The notes: generated from the sequence alone by a model not told the origin. DNA of 64,000 nucleotides from Plantactinospora soyae (GCF_014874095.1 NZ_JADBEB010000001.1:2294001-2358000), one strand, 5' to 3'; positions 7,080 through 14,966 are shown, counted from the stretch's first letter. Program-made: numbers and translations.

Positions 7080-7493
7080 GTGATCTACCCTCAGCAGCCA
7101 CCCGTCGGCTATCAGGAGATAGCGAGCACGCTGCGCACGGAGATTCACAGCGGCAAGTACCGGCCGGGCCGGCGCCTTCCCTCAGAGGGCGCGCTTGCCC
7201 AGACGTACGGGGTGGCGAGCAAGACCGCCCGCGCTGCCCTTAAGCAGTTGCGCGATGAGGGCCTCGCCGAACTGGTCCGAGGCTACGGTGTGGTTGTGCG
7301 GGAGCCGGTCGAGCCGCAGCTGATCGTCGCCGAGCCGGGATCGCAGGTGTGGGCACGCAACCCGACCCCGGAGGAGCGGCGAGCCCTGGACGTTCCGGAA
7401 GGCGTGCCGCTGCTGATCATCCGGAGCCCTGGCGGGCTGGATGAGGCGTACTCAGCGCACAGGCACCGGGTCGAGGTTCCGCCGCCCGAGTGA
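7080..7493 (+). CDS. GntR-family transcriptional regulator (short, truncated effector domain)
   Basis: This is a 137-aa protein with a typical GntR winged helix at about residues 8-75: IASTLRTEIHSGKYRPGRRL, PSEGALAQTYGVASKTARAA and then LVRGYGVVVRE. Only about 60 residues follow, ending RHRVEVPPPE, much shorter than the UTRA or FadR effector domains of full-length relatives. It may therefore be a natural short form or a truncated gene. GTG 7080 has no visible Shine-Dalgarno, and a TAGCCT at 7068-7073 lies 6 nt before it, so a leaderless message is possible. GntR regulators of this size often control transfer functions in actinomycete integrative elements (KorSA/TraR type), which suits the surrounding remnants. 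Confidence 0.85.
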   Translation: MIYPQQPPVGYQEIASTLRTEIHSGKYRPGRRLPSEGALAQTYGVASKTARAALKQLRDEGLAELVRGYGVVVREPVEPQLIVAEPGSQVWARNPTPEERRALDVPEGVPLLIIRSPGGLDEAYSAHRHRVEVPPPE

Positions 7494-7716
7494 TGCCGGC
7501 GCAGCAGGATTGACCCGATCGGCCACGAACGCCGCTGATGGCGGATCCGGTAGATGGGACCGCTGACCGTCTCTTGTGTCCGATTGATGCGCCGCGTCAA
7601 GCGTTCACCGGTGACGCTGGTTATGCGCAGCGGCCTTGGAGTGGTGGGCCTCTTCGCCTGCTCCACCCGGAGGAGGAGTGAGGGAGCCTTCCCCTATGCG
7701 GCCCCTTAAACATCAT

Positions 7717-7742
7717 CAGGACCGGCCCGAAAGCCGGTCCTG
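7717..7742 (+). terminator. Hairpin, 10-bp perfect stem, 6-nt loop
   Basis: The arms CAGGACCGGC and GCCGGTCCTG enclose CCGAAA. There is no T-tract, as is usual in actinomycetes. It lies 28 bp before the left tRNA-Ser repeat. That mirrors the terminator that precedes the right repeat at 10647-10682, so it may be the relic of an integrase-gene end. Confidence 0.65.
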
Positions 7743-7770
7743 ACCTACGCCTTTGCACTAGTCGATCACT

Positions 7771-7813
7771 GCGGAGGATACGAGATTCGAACTCGTGAGG
7801 GTGTAAACCCAAC
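7771..7813. repeat. Left attachment-site-like repeat (43-bp copy of tRNA-Ser 3' end)
   Basis: These 43 bases are identical to 10699-10741, the 3' end of the minus-strand tRNA-Ser(GGA) gene. The match continues for 10 more bases (7814-7823 against 10744-10753) after a 2-nt gap. The 5' part of the tRNA is missing, so this copy is not a functional tRNA. Direct repeats of a tRNA 3' end are the classic signature of site-specific integration. Together with 10699-10741 it delimits about 2.9 kb. Confidence 0.85.
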
Positions 7814-7917
7814 GCTTTCCAAGTCTGCGTCCGGCCGTACGTCAAGGATCGTCGGCGTCCGTGACCAGCGTTTGGCTGCCCGTCCGGCCCTACTAGTACG
7901 TCCCTGTACGACGACGA

Positions 7918-8169
7918 ATGAGACCACAACCGAGACCGGTGCTGACCCAATCACGGGGCGAGTGGGTGGCATGGGTCCGGCGCGATCTCGGTCCGGGCTG
8001 GTCCGTCGAACGCGATGGATTCACGGCGCGGACCGCCGTCGAGAGCGACGTCAACGAGGTCGATGGTTGCCGGCAAGTGAGGGGGGCACCCTCAAGTAGA
8101 GGCCATCAAAGAGTCCCCTATTCGCCCTATGCGAAGCCTTGCGCAGGATCCCTACCATGGGTGGCGTGA
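7918..8169 (+). CDS. Possible small ORF or gene remnant (83 aa)
   Basis: This is an open frame just inside the left repeat. The first 55 residues (including GEWVAWVRRDLGPGWSVERD) have a plausible protein composition; the tail ending PCAGSLPWVA does not. I recognise no family and see no strong ribosome binding site at ATG 7918. The stop overlaps a GTG at 8166, an alternative start for the pentapeptide gene (GTGA). It may be the decayed end of a longer gene cut by the integration event. Confidence 0.3.
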   Translation: MRPQPRPVLTQSRGEWVAWVRRDLGPGWSVERDGFTARTAVESDVNEVDGCRQVRGAPSSRGHQRVPYSPYAKPCAGSLPWVA

Positions 8170-9575
8170 CTAAAGGCCAAAGAATCTACATAGGAGCAGG
8201 TCTATTCAGTCTGATCGCATGCCTTGTGGCGATACCGTGGGATGCGACGAAACTGTCGGAGATCTGGGAGTCGACGGTTCGGCAGTGGCGGTATGTAGCC
8301 TTCACTTTCGCCGTAATCGCTGCATCCGTCGCGGTGGTAGGCGGAGCTCGTCAAAGAAGGCGAGTCGAGTATTCAGGGCAAGGTGCGAGATGGTTGTCGG
8401 ACCGCTCCATCGCCGCAGTGACGGCGATTGTCGCCGCAGTCGGGCTGGTCGTGCTGGGGATATTGCTTTTGGTAGCGGAAGCGGCTCCGCCCGCCGATCG
8501 CGCAAAACTTAGGCTGGACGCCATCAAGTATGGAATTGGCGTAGTTGCGAGCGGCGGCGCGGTCGCGGCTCTCTTGCTGGCTGTCCGTCGACAACGCCTA
8601 TCAGAAGAAGCACACCAACTTGCCTTACGCACTCAGGCACACAGCGAAACCGACGCTGCCGAACGCCGAGAGATCGAACTCTATATGAAGGCCGTCGAGC
8701 ATCTTGGCTCTACTGATGCGGCAGTACGTCTTGGTGCTATCTACGCACTGGAACGCGTTGCGCAGAACAACGAGAACCAGCGTCAGACAATAGTCAATGT
8801 ACTGTGCGCATACCTACGAATGCCATTCTCGCCGCCGTCAATCATCGATCCACTGACCGATAGGGTACCCCCACATCAGCGAAAGCGTGAGAATCTTTCA
8901 GTAGGGACAGAAGTCCCAAATGCTTCAAGTTCCGATCAACGAAGGAACGCCCATGAGGAACTTCTGGTCCGATCGACGGCCCAAGATGCCCTTCAGAAAC
9001 ACCTCAGTCGGGCTTCCGAAAGCTACTGGGGAGAACTTTCGTTGGATCTATCTGGGGCCACTCTGGTCAACTGGAGGTTAATCGATTGCACTATGAAGTC
9101 GGCGAACTTTGCCGGGGTTGTCTTCCATGGATATACGGATTTCAGGAGAGTGGACTTCAGACTAGGGGCCTCTTTTTCTGGCGCCGACTTTCTTGGCTTT
9201 ACTACCTTCAGTGACTCGGCCTTCTATGAAGACGTGCGGTTTAGCTATGCCCTATTCAACAACTTCGCAATCTTTGACAACGCGCACATCTACGGATACG
9301 TCGCCTTCCAAAATACGCACTTCGACGATGTTGTTCGGCTTGGCAACTGCCACTTTCCCCAAGGATTTACCTTCGAGGACAACGCCTTCTTTTATTGCAC
9401 GGTACGGCGCAGAACAGATCGAGTGCAGGAGTTTCCTCGCGGTTGGACCCTGACCAAAAAGAAGGGCAGCGATTTCCATGTTCTCTCGGAGTCGCGAGAG
9501 AAGGAATATTCAGAAGAGGTCAACAACAACTTTGATTCAGGCGATGACACGACGACAACCAGTTCGACCCGTTGA
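8157..9575 (+). CDS. Membrane-anchored pentapeptide-repeat protein (low GC)
   Basis: This is a 472-aa protein with three visible parts. The N-terminal membrane part has about four helices (residues 5-30, 43-60, 82-105 and 120-145). A helical linker carries AVRLGAIYALERVAQNNENQ and RQTIVNVLCAYLRMPF, a signature widespread in actinobacterial pentapeptide membrane proteins. The C-terminal quadrilateral-helix region has xFxx(A/D)xF-type repeats (for example GADFLGFTTFSDSAFYEDV). The role is unknown; relatives are often on genomic islands. ATG 8157 follows AGG by about 8 nt; GTG 8166 is the alternative. The base composition is clearly lower in GC than the surroundings (close to half A/T in many lines), a sign of recent transfer. 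It lies between the tRNA-Ser repeats. Confidence 0.8.
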   Translation: MGGVTKGQRIYIGAGLFSLIACLVAIPWDATKLSEIWESTVRQWRYVAFTFAVIAASVAVVGGARQRRRVEYSGQGARWLSDRSIAAVTAIVAAVGLVVLGILLLVAEAAPPADRAKLRLDAIKYGIGVVASGGAVAALLLAVRRQRLSEEAHQLALRTQAHSETDAAERREIELYMKAVEHLGSTDAAVRLGAIYALERVAQNNENQRQTIVNVLCAYLRMPFSPPSIIDPLTDRVPPHQRKRENLSVGTEVPNASSSDQRRNAHEELLVRSTAQDALQKHLSRASESYWGELSLDLSGATLVNWRLIDCTMKSANFAGVVFHGYTDFRRVDFRLGASFSGADFLGFTTFSDSAFYEDVRFSYALFNNFAIFDNAHIYGYVAFQNTHFDDVVRLGNCHFPQGFTFEDNAFFYCTVRRRTDRVQEFPRGWTLTKKKGSDFHVLSESREKEYSEEVNNNFDSGDDTTTTSSTR

Positions 9576-9745
9576 CAGGGTATCCAGCGTCAGTACCATC
9601 CGTCTGCCGCCCGACCCGCTCTGCGGCCCGGACCGTAACGACTCGTACGGGCGCTGGCGGTTCAACCGGCAGTCTCTACACTCGGAGTGACTGTCTGAGG
9701 GTCGCACTGTTGGGAGCTACCCCGACGATCAGGGAGGATGTCATA

Positions 9746-10018
9746 GTGACGCAGACGCCCCCAGATCCCGATGCAGAGTGGTGGACCACCTCAGACGTTG
9801 CCGCCTACCTTGGTCTTCGGATCGGCACTGTCAGCTCCTACCGGCAACGTGGCCAGGTGCCAGCACCCGACATGACCGTCGGCCGTACCCACATGTGGCG
9901 ACCAGCCCGGATCAACGAGTGGCACTCTGGTCGCCCTCGGCCTGGTGTCGGTGGCCGACCGGTGTCAGAGAACAGCAGCGACCGAGACCCAGCGTCCGAG
10001 TGCTTCTCGGGAAGGTAA
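9746..10018 (+). CDS. Excisionase-like helix-turn-helix DNA-binding protein
   Basis: This is a 90-aa protein with a MerR/Xis-type winged helix at residues 11-52: EWWTTSDVAAYLGLRIGTVS, then SYRQRGQVPAPDMTVGRTHM and WRPARINEWHSGRP. The start is GTG 9746 with AGGGAGG (9731-9737) 8 nt upstream; a longer open frame begins earlier without support. In actinomycete integrative elements such a protein sits directly upstream of the tyrosine integrase and directs excision, which fits the integrase stub at 10435. In this decayed element it may be only a leftover, although its own reading frame is intact. Confidence 0.78.
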   Translation: MTQTPPDPDAEWWTTSDVAAYLGLRIGTVSSYRQRGQVPAPDMTVGRTHMWRPARINEWHSGRPRPGVGGRPVSENSSDRDPASECFSGR

Positions 10019-10434
10019 GGGACTGCGGACGCCATACTTGCACCCCTCGACCACGACAATGCTCGTGCAGCTCTTACCGAAGCCTGTAGCTCAATCAACC
10101 TCGATCCCGTTGACGCTGAATTGATCCGTCTCGGCAAAAATGCGGTTTCCGACTACGCCGCGATCCAGTCATCGCCAGGGTTGGTCGGTCAGTGGACAGA
10201 TTTACCAGCGCCGAACGGGAAGTAACCGTCTCTCGCTGGCTTAGCACTGAACATGTGCCGGGTATTCGCGCACTGGACGTATCACAACCGATCGTTGCCC
10301 AGGGCCGGGTAATCTCCCTATGGGAATCCGCTTCCGATGTCGCCGAGTACGGAACGACCATAGAGCTAGGTGGCATCCTTCGTCGGCTACATGACCTCAG
10401 GGTGCCCGCAGGACTCTCGTTTCCTGCGCTGAAT
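10019..10434 (+). pseudogene. Aminoglycoside-phosphotransferase-family gene fragment, frameshifted
   Basis: Directly after the HTH gene the frame reads ...DAELIRLGKNAV, then loses one base at about 10147 and continues in the next frame as RLRRDPVIARVGRSVDRFTS and REVTVSRWLS, then LGGILRRLHDLRVPAG. This is the N-lobe order of APH-type kinases (LGxNAVxRL, RV, REV, a glycine-rich turn, LHxL). There is no start codon in frame between the HTH stop and the first recognisable residues, and the C-lobe (HGD, DxD) is missing. The fragment runs directly into integrase sequence at about 10435. Frame loss plus truncation mark it as a pseudogene. Confidence 0.65.
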
Positions 10435-10734
10435 CGCATGGGCTGGGCGACGACCGGGATGGCCGCCCGGTACCAGCACGTCACCGACTCCATCCGGTCG
10501 GACATCGCCAACCGGGTCGGTGGGCCCATCTGGAAGCAGGCGACGGACGACCAGGCTGAGCAGGGGACCGACACGGACCCTGACGACGGCCAGGCGGGGG
10601 GGCGCCCGTACCAGCCAACTGCGACCACAACTGAGACCGCAAGACCAACGCCCGGCAGGTCCGTTAGGATCTGCCGGGCGTTTCTGCTGCTCAGGCGAGC
10701 GGAGGATACGAGATTCGAACTCGTGAGGGTGTAA
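10435..10734 (+). pseudogene. Tyrosine integrase, C-terminal stub
   Basis: Beginning at MGWATTGMAARYQHVTDSIR (ATG 10438), the frame shows the end of a phage/AICE-type tyrosine recombinase: the box around the catalytic tyrosine (MAARYQHV), followed by RSDIANRVGGPIWK and a charged tail. The whole N-terminal part with the R..HxxR triad is absent. Upstream it is joined in frame to the phosphotransferase fragment, so the annotated stretch is a deletion junction, not a working enzyme. It ends next to a terminator hairpin and the tRNA-Ser gene, exactly where an element's integrase normally lies. Confidence 0.8.
10647..10682 (+). terminator. Strong hairpin after the integrase stub
   Basis: The 12-bp perfect arms AACGCCCGGCAG and CTGCCGGGCGTT have a 12-nt loop and are followed by TCTGCTGC. 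It lies between the integrase remnant and the convergent tRNA-Ser gene. Confidence 0.75.
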
Positions 10735-10741
10735 ACCCAAC
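10699..10741. repeat. Right attachment-site repeat inside tRNA-Ser
   Basis: This is the partner of 7771-7813 (43 identical bases). It covers the discriminator base, acceptor strand, T arm and part of the long variable arm of the tRNA-Ser gene. Integration here restores an intact tRNA, as usual for tyrosine-integrase elements. Confidence 0.85.
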
Positions 10742-10784
10742 ACGCTTTCCAAGCGTGCGCCCTAGGCCTCTAGGCGAATCCTCC
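10700..10784 (-). tRNA. tRNA-Ser (anticodon GGA)
   Basis: Read on the minus strand, it is an 85-nt class II tRNA. The acceptor GGAGGAT pairs with ATCCTCC with discriminator G. The anticodon stem CACGC/GCGTG holds the loop TTGGAAA, so the anticodon is GGA. There is a long variable arm, and the T loop reads TTCGAAT. CCA is not encoded. The gene is the target of the decayed integrative element on its 3' side. Confidence 0.95.
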
Positions 10785-10869
10785 GTCGGACAGGATACAG
10801 GCTCGGGACCGGTGGCCTACCCCGGCGGTCCCCCTGAAGATCGGTCAGCCCACCGGGTAGACTTCTCAG

Positions 10870-10959
10870 CACCCCCCGTGCGGCGCCCATCTCGTGAACC
10901 TCCCCAGGGCCGGAAGGCAGCAAGGATAAGCGAGCTCTGGCGGGTGCACGGGGGGCCTT
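10870..10959 (+). ncRNA. ffs: Signal recognition particle RNA (4.5S-type)
   Basis: The conserved SRP apical domain is visible: GTGAACC, then CCAGGGCCGGAAGGCAGCAA with the GGAA tetraloop, followed by the asymmetric loop strand AAGCGAGC. The ends pair as CCCCCCGTGC (10872-10881) with GCACGGGGGG (10946-10955), and a CCTTGTTCTT run follows as a terminator. It works with Ffh in membrane targeting. A position directly upstream of dnaX is the usual one in actinobacteria. The exact ends are estimated to within a few bases. Confidence 0.93.
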
Positions 10960-11187
10960 GTTCTTCCCTGACCAGCACCGGAACCTTCCCTGGCCGGCCG
11001 GAGTCGGCTGAGCCGGGCGAGCGTACCCGTCGGTCGTCAGCCGCCCTTCCCATGATCGACCCGGAGTACCCGAGCGGGTTCGAGCCTCGCATGATCGACG
11101 TGGAAATCGTCGGGCGCGCGTGACAGCCTGGCACTCGGCAGCGTGGCGACGGGTGGAGAATGGCCCGGTCGAGAGGAGGCGGGACGG

Positions 11188-13767
11188 GTGGCACTGGCGC
11201 TCTACCGCAAGTACCGGCCCCGCACGTTCGCCGAGGTGATCGGCCAGGAGCACGTCACCGAGCCGTTGTCGCAGGCGCTGCGGAGCGGGCGGCTGAACCA
11301 CGCGTACCTCTTCTCCGGTCCTCGGGGCTGTGGCAAGACCTCCAGCGCCCGGATCCTGGCCCGCTCGCTCAACTGTGAGCAGGGGCCGACACCGGAGCCC
11401 TGTGGCGTCTGCGGCTCCTGCAAGAGTCTGGCCACCGACGGGGCCGGCTCGATCGACGTCATCGAGATCGACGCGGCCAGCCACGGTGGCGTGGACGACG
11501 CCCGTGAACTGCGCGAACGGGCCTTCTTCGCGCCGGCCAGCAGCCGGTTCAAGATCTACGTCATCGACGAGGCGCACATGGTCTCGACGCAGGGCTTCAA
11601 CGCCCTGCTCAAGCTGGTCGAAGAACCGCCGGAGTACGTCAAGTTCATCTTCGCCACCACCGAGCCGGAGAAGGTCCTCGGCACGATCAAGTCCCGGACC
11701 CACCACTACCCGTTCCGGCTGATCCCGCCCGGGGTGCTGCGGCCGTACCTGGAGCAGCTCGCCTCGGCCGAGGGCGCCAAGATCGAGCCGGCGGTCTTCC
11801 CGCTGGTCGTCCGGGCCGGTGGCGGCAGCGCCCGGGACTCGCTCTCGGTACTCGATCAACTTATCGCCGGGGCCGGCCCCGAGGGGGTCAGCTACGCCCG
11901 CGCGGTCGCCCTGCTCGGCGTGACCGACGCGGCCCTGATCGACGAGATGTGCGACGCGCTTGCGGCCGGTGACGGTGCTGCCGCGTACGCCACCGTCGAC
12001 CGGGTCGCCGAGGCCGGGCACGATCCGCGCCGGTTCGCCTCTGACCTGCTGGAACGGCTGCGGGACCTGATCATCATTCAACAGGTGCCCGACGCGGCGG
12101 CCAAGGGGCTGATCGACGGCCCGGCCGACCAGATCGAACGGATGGCGGCCCAGGCCGAACGGCTCGGCCCGGCGACACTGTCCCGCTGTGCCGACATCGT
12201 GCACAACGGGCTGGTCGAGATGCGGGGTACGACCGCCCCACGGCTGCTGCTGGAGCTGATCTGTGCCCGGATGCTGCTGCCCGGCGCCGAGGACTCCACC
12301 GGCAGCCTGTTGCAGCGGCTCGAACGCATGGAGCGCCGGCTGACCCTCTCCGGCGAGCCGGCGGCCCCTGCCCCGATCTCGACCCCAGCCCCAGCCCCCG
12401 CCCCGGCGAGCAGTCCCGGTCGGGCACCGACACCGCCGGCACCACCGGCAGCCGCGAGCGGTTCATCGGGTACGGGAAGTGGCCCGTCGAGCACCGCGCC
12501 GGCCCCGTCGGCCGGAGCGGACGTACGCGCGACTGCTGGACCCGCGCCGGGCCCGGCGCCGGACGCGGCGGCGGTGGACCCACCGGCCCCGCCTCAGCCG
12601 GCTCGGCAGCTGGTGTCCCCGGAAGCGGTGATGCCCGATCCGGCCACCCCGGACCCGATGCCGGCCGGTACGGAACCGGCGGGCGAGTTGGACGCCGCCG
12701 CGGTACGTCGGGTCTGGGGCGACGTGGTCGGCATGGTCAACCGGACCCACAAGCGGATCGCCGCCCTGATGCGGGACGCGGTGGTGCGGGACCTCGACGG
12801 CGACACCCTGGTGCTGACCGTGAAGTCGTCGGTGCTCGCGCAGATGTTGTCCAACGCCTCCAACGTGCTCACCGACGCCCTCTACGAGGAGTTCGGCGGG
12901 CGCTGGCAGATCCGCTGCGAGGTGGCCGGCGAAACCCGTGGGCCCACCACAGGGCCGTCCGCGTCGCCCCGACCGGCCCCGAACGCCGCACCGGCCCCGA
13001 ACGGCGCACCGGCCCGGTCCGGCGGCGCTTCCGGCTCGGCGGCCTCCGCCGCCGCCCAGGGAATGGCGGGAGGCCGGGAAAGCTCGGGCGGTGGCGCGAA
13101 CGCGGGTGGTACGCCATCCGGCGGAGACGACGACTGGCCTGAACCGGCCCGACCGGGTGGTGTCGCACCGACGGCATCGGACGACGACGACTGGCCGGAG
13201 CCGACCCCGTTGGGCGGTGCCGGCGCGACCCCCAACCCATCGGGTACGCCGGGCGGCGCGCCCGCCTCCGCACACCTGACGGGCAACGCTGGCCCGGCCA
13301 CCGGTGGCGGTCACTCCGCCGCAAACAACGGCGGTGTGGGCCCGAGCGCGAGCAATGGCGGGGGCGGAAGCAACGGCGGTACGAGTGGTGGCCCGGCCGG
13401 GAAGTCCGGAAACGGTGCCGGTGGGGCCGGCGGTGGCCGTACCGGTGGCGGACCGGGTGGGGGTGCCGCGGTCGGGTCCGGCCTCGCGGCGGCGCGGGCG
13501 GCGGCGGCCGGCCGTGGGCCTCGTCCCGCGGCCACCACGGACCGGACGGCGGACCGGGAGTGGGCCGGCGAGCCGCCCTACGATCCCGAGTACGACGGCC
13601 CACCCCCAGCCTCCGTCGCCAGCTATGAGGGTTTCGATCCGGGTGACGAGCCGCTCGACGAGGTGGTCGACGAACGCACCGCCCGGCAGAGCAGCGAGCA
13701 GCAGGCGGTGCAGTTGCTCCAGCAGGCCCTGGGCGCCGAGCGCATCGGCGAGGTGGACGTCAAGTAG
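11188..13767 (+). CDS. dnaX: DNA polymerase III subunit gamma/tau
   Basis: This 859-aa clamp-loader ATPase begins VALALYRKYRPRTFAEVIGQ at GTG 11188, with GAGGAGG about 9 nt upstream; the earlier in-frame start at 11143 adds nothing family-like. Domains: AAA+ with Walker A GPRGCGKTSSAR near residue 41, a four-cysteine zinc module (C-x8-C-x2-C-x2-C, about residues 63-77), Walker B VIDEAHMVS, then collar domain III to about residue 370. A low-complexity Ala/Pro/Gly linker follows, interrupted by a conserved tau-like block (about residues 505-590, VWGDVVGMVNRTHKRIAALM) and then a Gly/Ser/Asn-rich stretch to about 790. The C-terminus ends QLLQQALGAERIGEVDVK. No slippery A-run for a gamma frameshift is visible. 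Confidence 0.96.
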   Translation: MALALYRKYRPRTFAEVIGQEHVTEPLSQALRSGRLNHAYLFSGPRGCGKTSSARILARSLNCEQGPTPEPCGVCGSCKSLATDGAGSIDVIEIDAASHGGVDDARELRERAFFAPASSRFKIYVIDEAHMVSTQGFNALLKLVEEPPEYVKFIFATTEPEKVLGTIKSRTHHYPFRLIPPGVLRPYLEQLASAEGAKIEPAVFPLVVRAGGGSARDSLSVLDQLIAGAGPEGVSYARAVALLGVTDAALIDEMCDALAAGDGAAAYATVDRVAEAGHDPRRFASDLLERLRDLIIIQQVPDAAAKGLIDGPADQIERMAAQAERLGPATLSRCADIVHNGLVEMRGTTAPRLLLELICARMLLPGAEDSTGSLLQRLERMERRLTLSGEPAAPAPISTPAPAPAPASSPGRAPTPPAPPAAASGSSGTGSGPSSTAPAPSAGADVRATAGPAPGPAPDAAAVDPPAPPQPARQLVSPEAVMPDPATPDPMPAGTEPAGELDAAAVRRVWGDVVGMVNRTHKRIAALMRDAVVRDLDGDTLVLTVKSSVLAQMLSNASNVLTDALYEEFGGRWQIRCEVAGETRGPTTGPSASPRPAPNAAPAPNGAPARSGGASGSAASAAAQGMAGGRESSGGGANAGGTPSGGDDDWPEPARPGGVAPTASDDDDWPEPTPLGGAGATPNPSGTPGGAPASAHLTGNAGPATGGGHSAANNGGVGPSASNGGGGSNGGTSGGPAGKSGNGAGGAGGGRTGGGPGGGAAVGSGLAAARAAAAGRGPRPAATTDRTADREWAGEPPYDPEYDGPPPASVASYEGFDPGDEPLDEVVDERTARQSSEQQAVQLLQQALGAERIGEVDVK

Positions 13768-13846
13768 CGGCCCCGCCCGGCCCGTCCGATTTGGAGGGTC
13801 ACGGGCGGAGTTGTCGGTGCGCCTTTGCGGCCGGTGAGCTGTTGAC

Positions 13847-13930
13847 CGGTCGCTCAACGGCGTCCATCGGTCGCTCTTCGGTGTCGGCCGGTCGCTCAAC
13901 GGCGTCGACTGGTCGCTCAACGGGCAGGCG
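13847..13930. repeat. Four tandem 21-bp repeats
   Basis: The units begin at 13847, 13868, 13889 and 13910, with consensus CGGTCGCTCAACGGCGTCnnn; units 2 and 4 are the most diverged. They lie in the 333-bp gap between dnaX and the DUF2752 gene, for which I see no other feature. The 21-bp period keeps frame (GRSTAST-like if translated), but I see no start or ribosome binding site, so I treat it as non-coding. Confidence 0.75.
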
Positions 13931-14100
13931 ACCGAGGCGTACGGCCGACGCCGACCGACCGGCCCGGCGGCGGCCGGATGGTCAAACGTTCACAGGAAAC
14001 TATCTGTCAGCTTTCAGCACCCGCCCGTAAATGGGACGGTGCATCGATCGATCATCATCTAATGTCGGTCGCCCATCCTTCTGAACTGTGAGAGTGCGGC

Positions 14101-14547
14101 GTGCGCGAACTCTCGGTGCCCGAGCGGCTCGGGATGTTCGGTCTGGGCGTGGCCGTGGCGGCGACGCTCTGGCCCTCGGTGACCGACACGACCGGTCTGT
14201 CCGTGCCGTGCCCGCTGCGCGCTTTGACCGGGGTGCCGTGCCCCGGCTGTGGTCTGACCACGGCGGCGATCGCCCTGGTTCGGGGCGATCTCGTCGGTGC
14301 GGCTGCGGCGAATCCGCTGATCGTGGCGCTGGCCACGGTCACCGTCGTCGGGACCGGGTTGTTCGGGCTGCGGGTGCTCGGTGCGATACCGCCACCGGTC
14401 GCCTGGTCGGTCCGGGCCCGGCGGCGTACGGGATGGGGTGTTGGCCTGCTCGCCCTGGCGAGCTGGTTGGTCCAGTTACACCGGCTCGGGGTGACCGAGC
14501 CGGATCCCCCTTCAGTCAGCACCATCCTTCTAAGGAGCACCCCTTGA
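14101..14547 (+). CDS. DUF2752 membrane protein
   Basis: This is a 148-aa protein with three or four membrane helices and the family hallmark CPLRALTGVPCPGCGLTTA (about residues 39-57; C-x9-C-x2-C). From memory this defines DUF2752, small inner-membrane proteins of unknown function whose cysteines may bind metal. GTG 14101 is the first plausible start. The stop overlaps the TTG start of the RDD gene (TTGA), so the two are probably co-translated. Confidence 0.85.
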   Translation: MRELSVPERLGMFGLGVAVAATLWPSVTDTTGLSVPCPLRALTGVPCPGCGLTTAAIALVRGDLVGAAAANPLIVALATVTVVGTGLFGLRVLGAIPPPVAWSVRARRRTGWGVGLLALASWLVQLHRLGVTEPDPPSVSTILLRSTP

Positions 14548-14966
14548 ACTACGCCCACTGGGGCAGCCGGGTCGGCGCCGCCCTCATCGACGGGCTGGTC
14601 GTCCTCCCGTTCAGCATCCTCGCCTTCGTCTTCAGCGGGATGGGCACGGACGCGGAGACCGGCCAGGTCTCCGGCCCGGGTCCGCTCTACTACGTCTTTC
14701 TGCTGCTCGGGCTCCTGGTCAGCGCCTACAACCGCTGGTACCTGACCGGGAAGACCGGCCAGAGCTGGGGCAAGAAGGCCCTCGGCATCTCACTGATCGA
14801 CGAGGCCGGCGGCCAGCCGATCGGCATGGGGAAGGCGTTCGTGCGGGAGCTCGCGCACTTCGTCGACGGCATCATCTGCTACATCGGCTACCTCTTCCCG
14901 CTCTGGGACGCCAAGAAGCAGACCATCGCTGACAAGATCATGAAGACCGTCGTCGTCTCCGCCTGA
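14544..14966 (+). CDS. RDD-family membrane protein
   Basis: This 140-aa protein starts at TTG 14544 with AAGGAG 6 nt upstream, overlapping the previous stop. The N-terminal motif WGSRVGAALIDGLVVLPFSI holds the R..D of RDD domains, followed by GKTGQSWGKKALGISLID, the second conserved block. Three to four helices are expected. RDD proteins are poorly understood membrane proteins; some affect ion exchange. Its partnership with DUF2752 is a conserved type of pairing. Confidence 0.88.
   Translation: MNYAHWGSRVGAALIDGLVVLPFSILAFVFSGMGTDAETGQVSGPGPLYYVFLLLGLLVSAYNRWYLTGKTGQSWGKKALGISLIDEAGGQPIGMGKAFVRELAHFVDGIICYIGYLFPLWDAKKQTIADKIMKTVVVSA

Noticed and set aside
7624-7708. 28-codon ORF ending AFPYAAP near the left tRNA-Ser repeat, considered as a tmRNA tag or integrase end
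   Set aside because: No tmRNA tRNA-like domain around it, and no integrase motifs in frame.
10192-10734. One continuous 180-aa gene
   Set aside because: Its first part is phosphotransferase and its second part is integrase; the apparent continuity is a deletion junction, so it was split into two pseudogene fragments.
12463-13920. 485-aa minus-strand ORF opposite dnaX
   Set aside because: Arg/Gly/Thr-rich shadow of the high-GC dnaX linker; no family motifs, no ribosome binding site.
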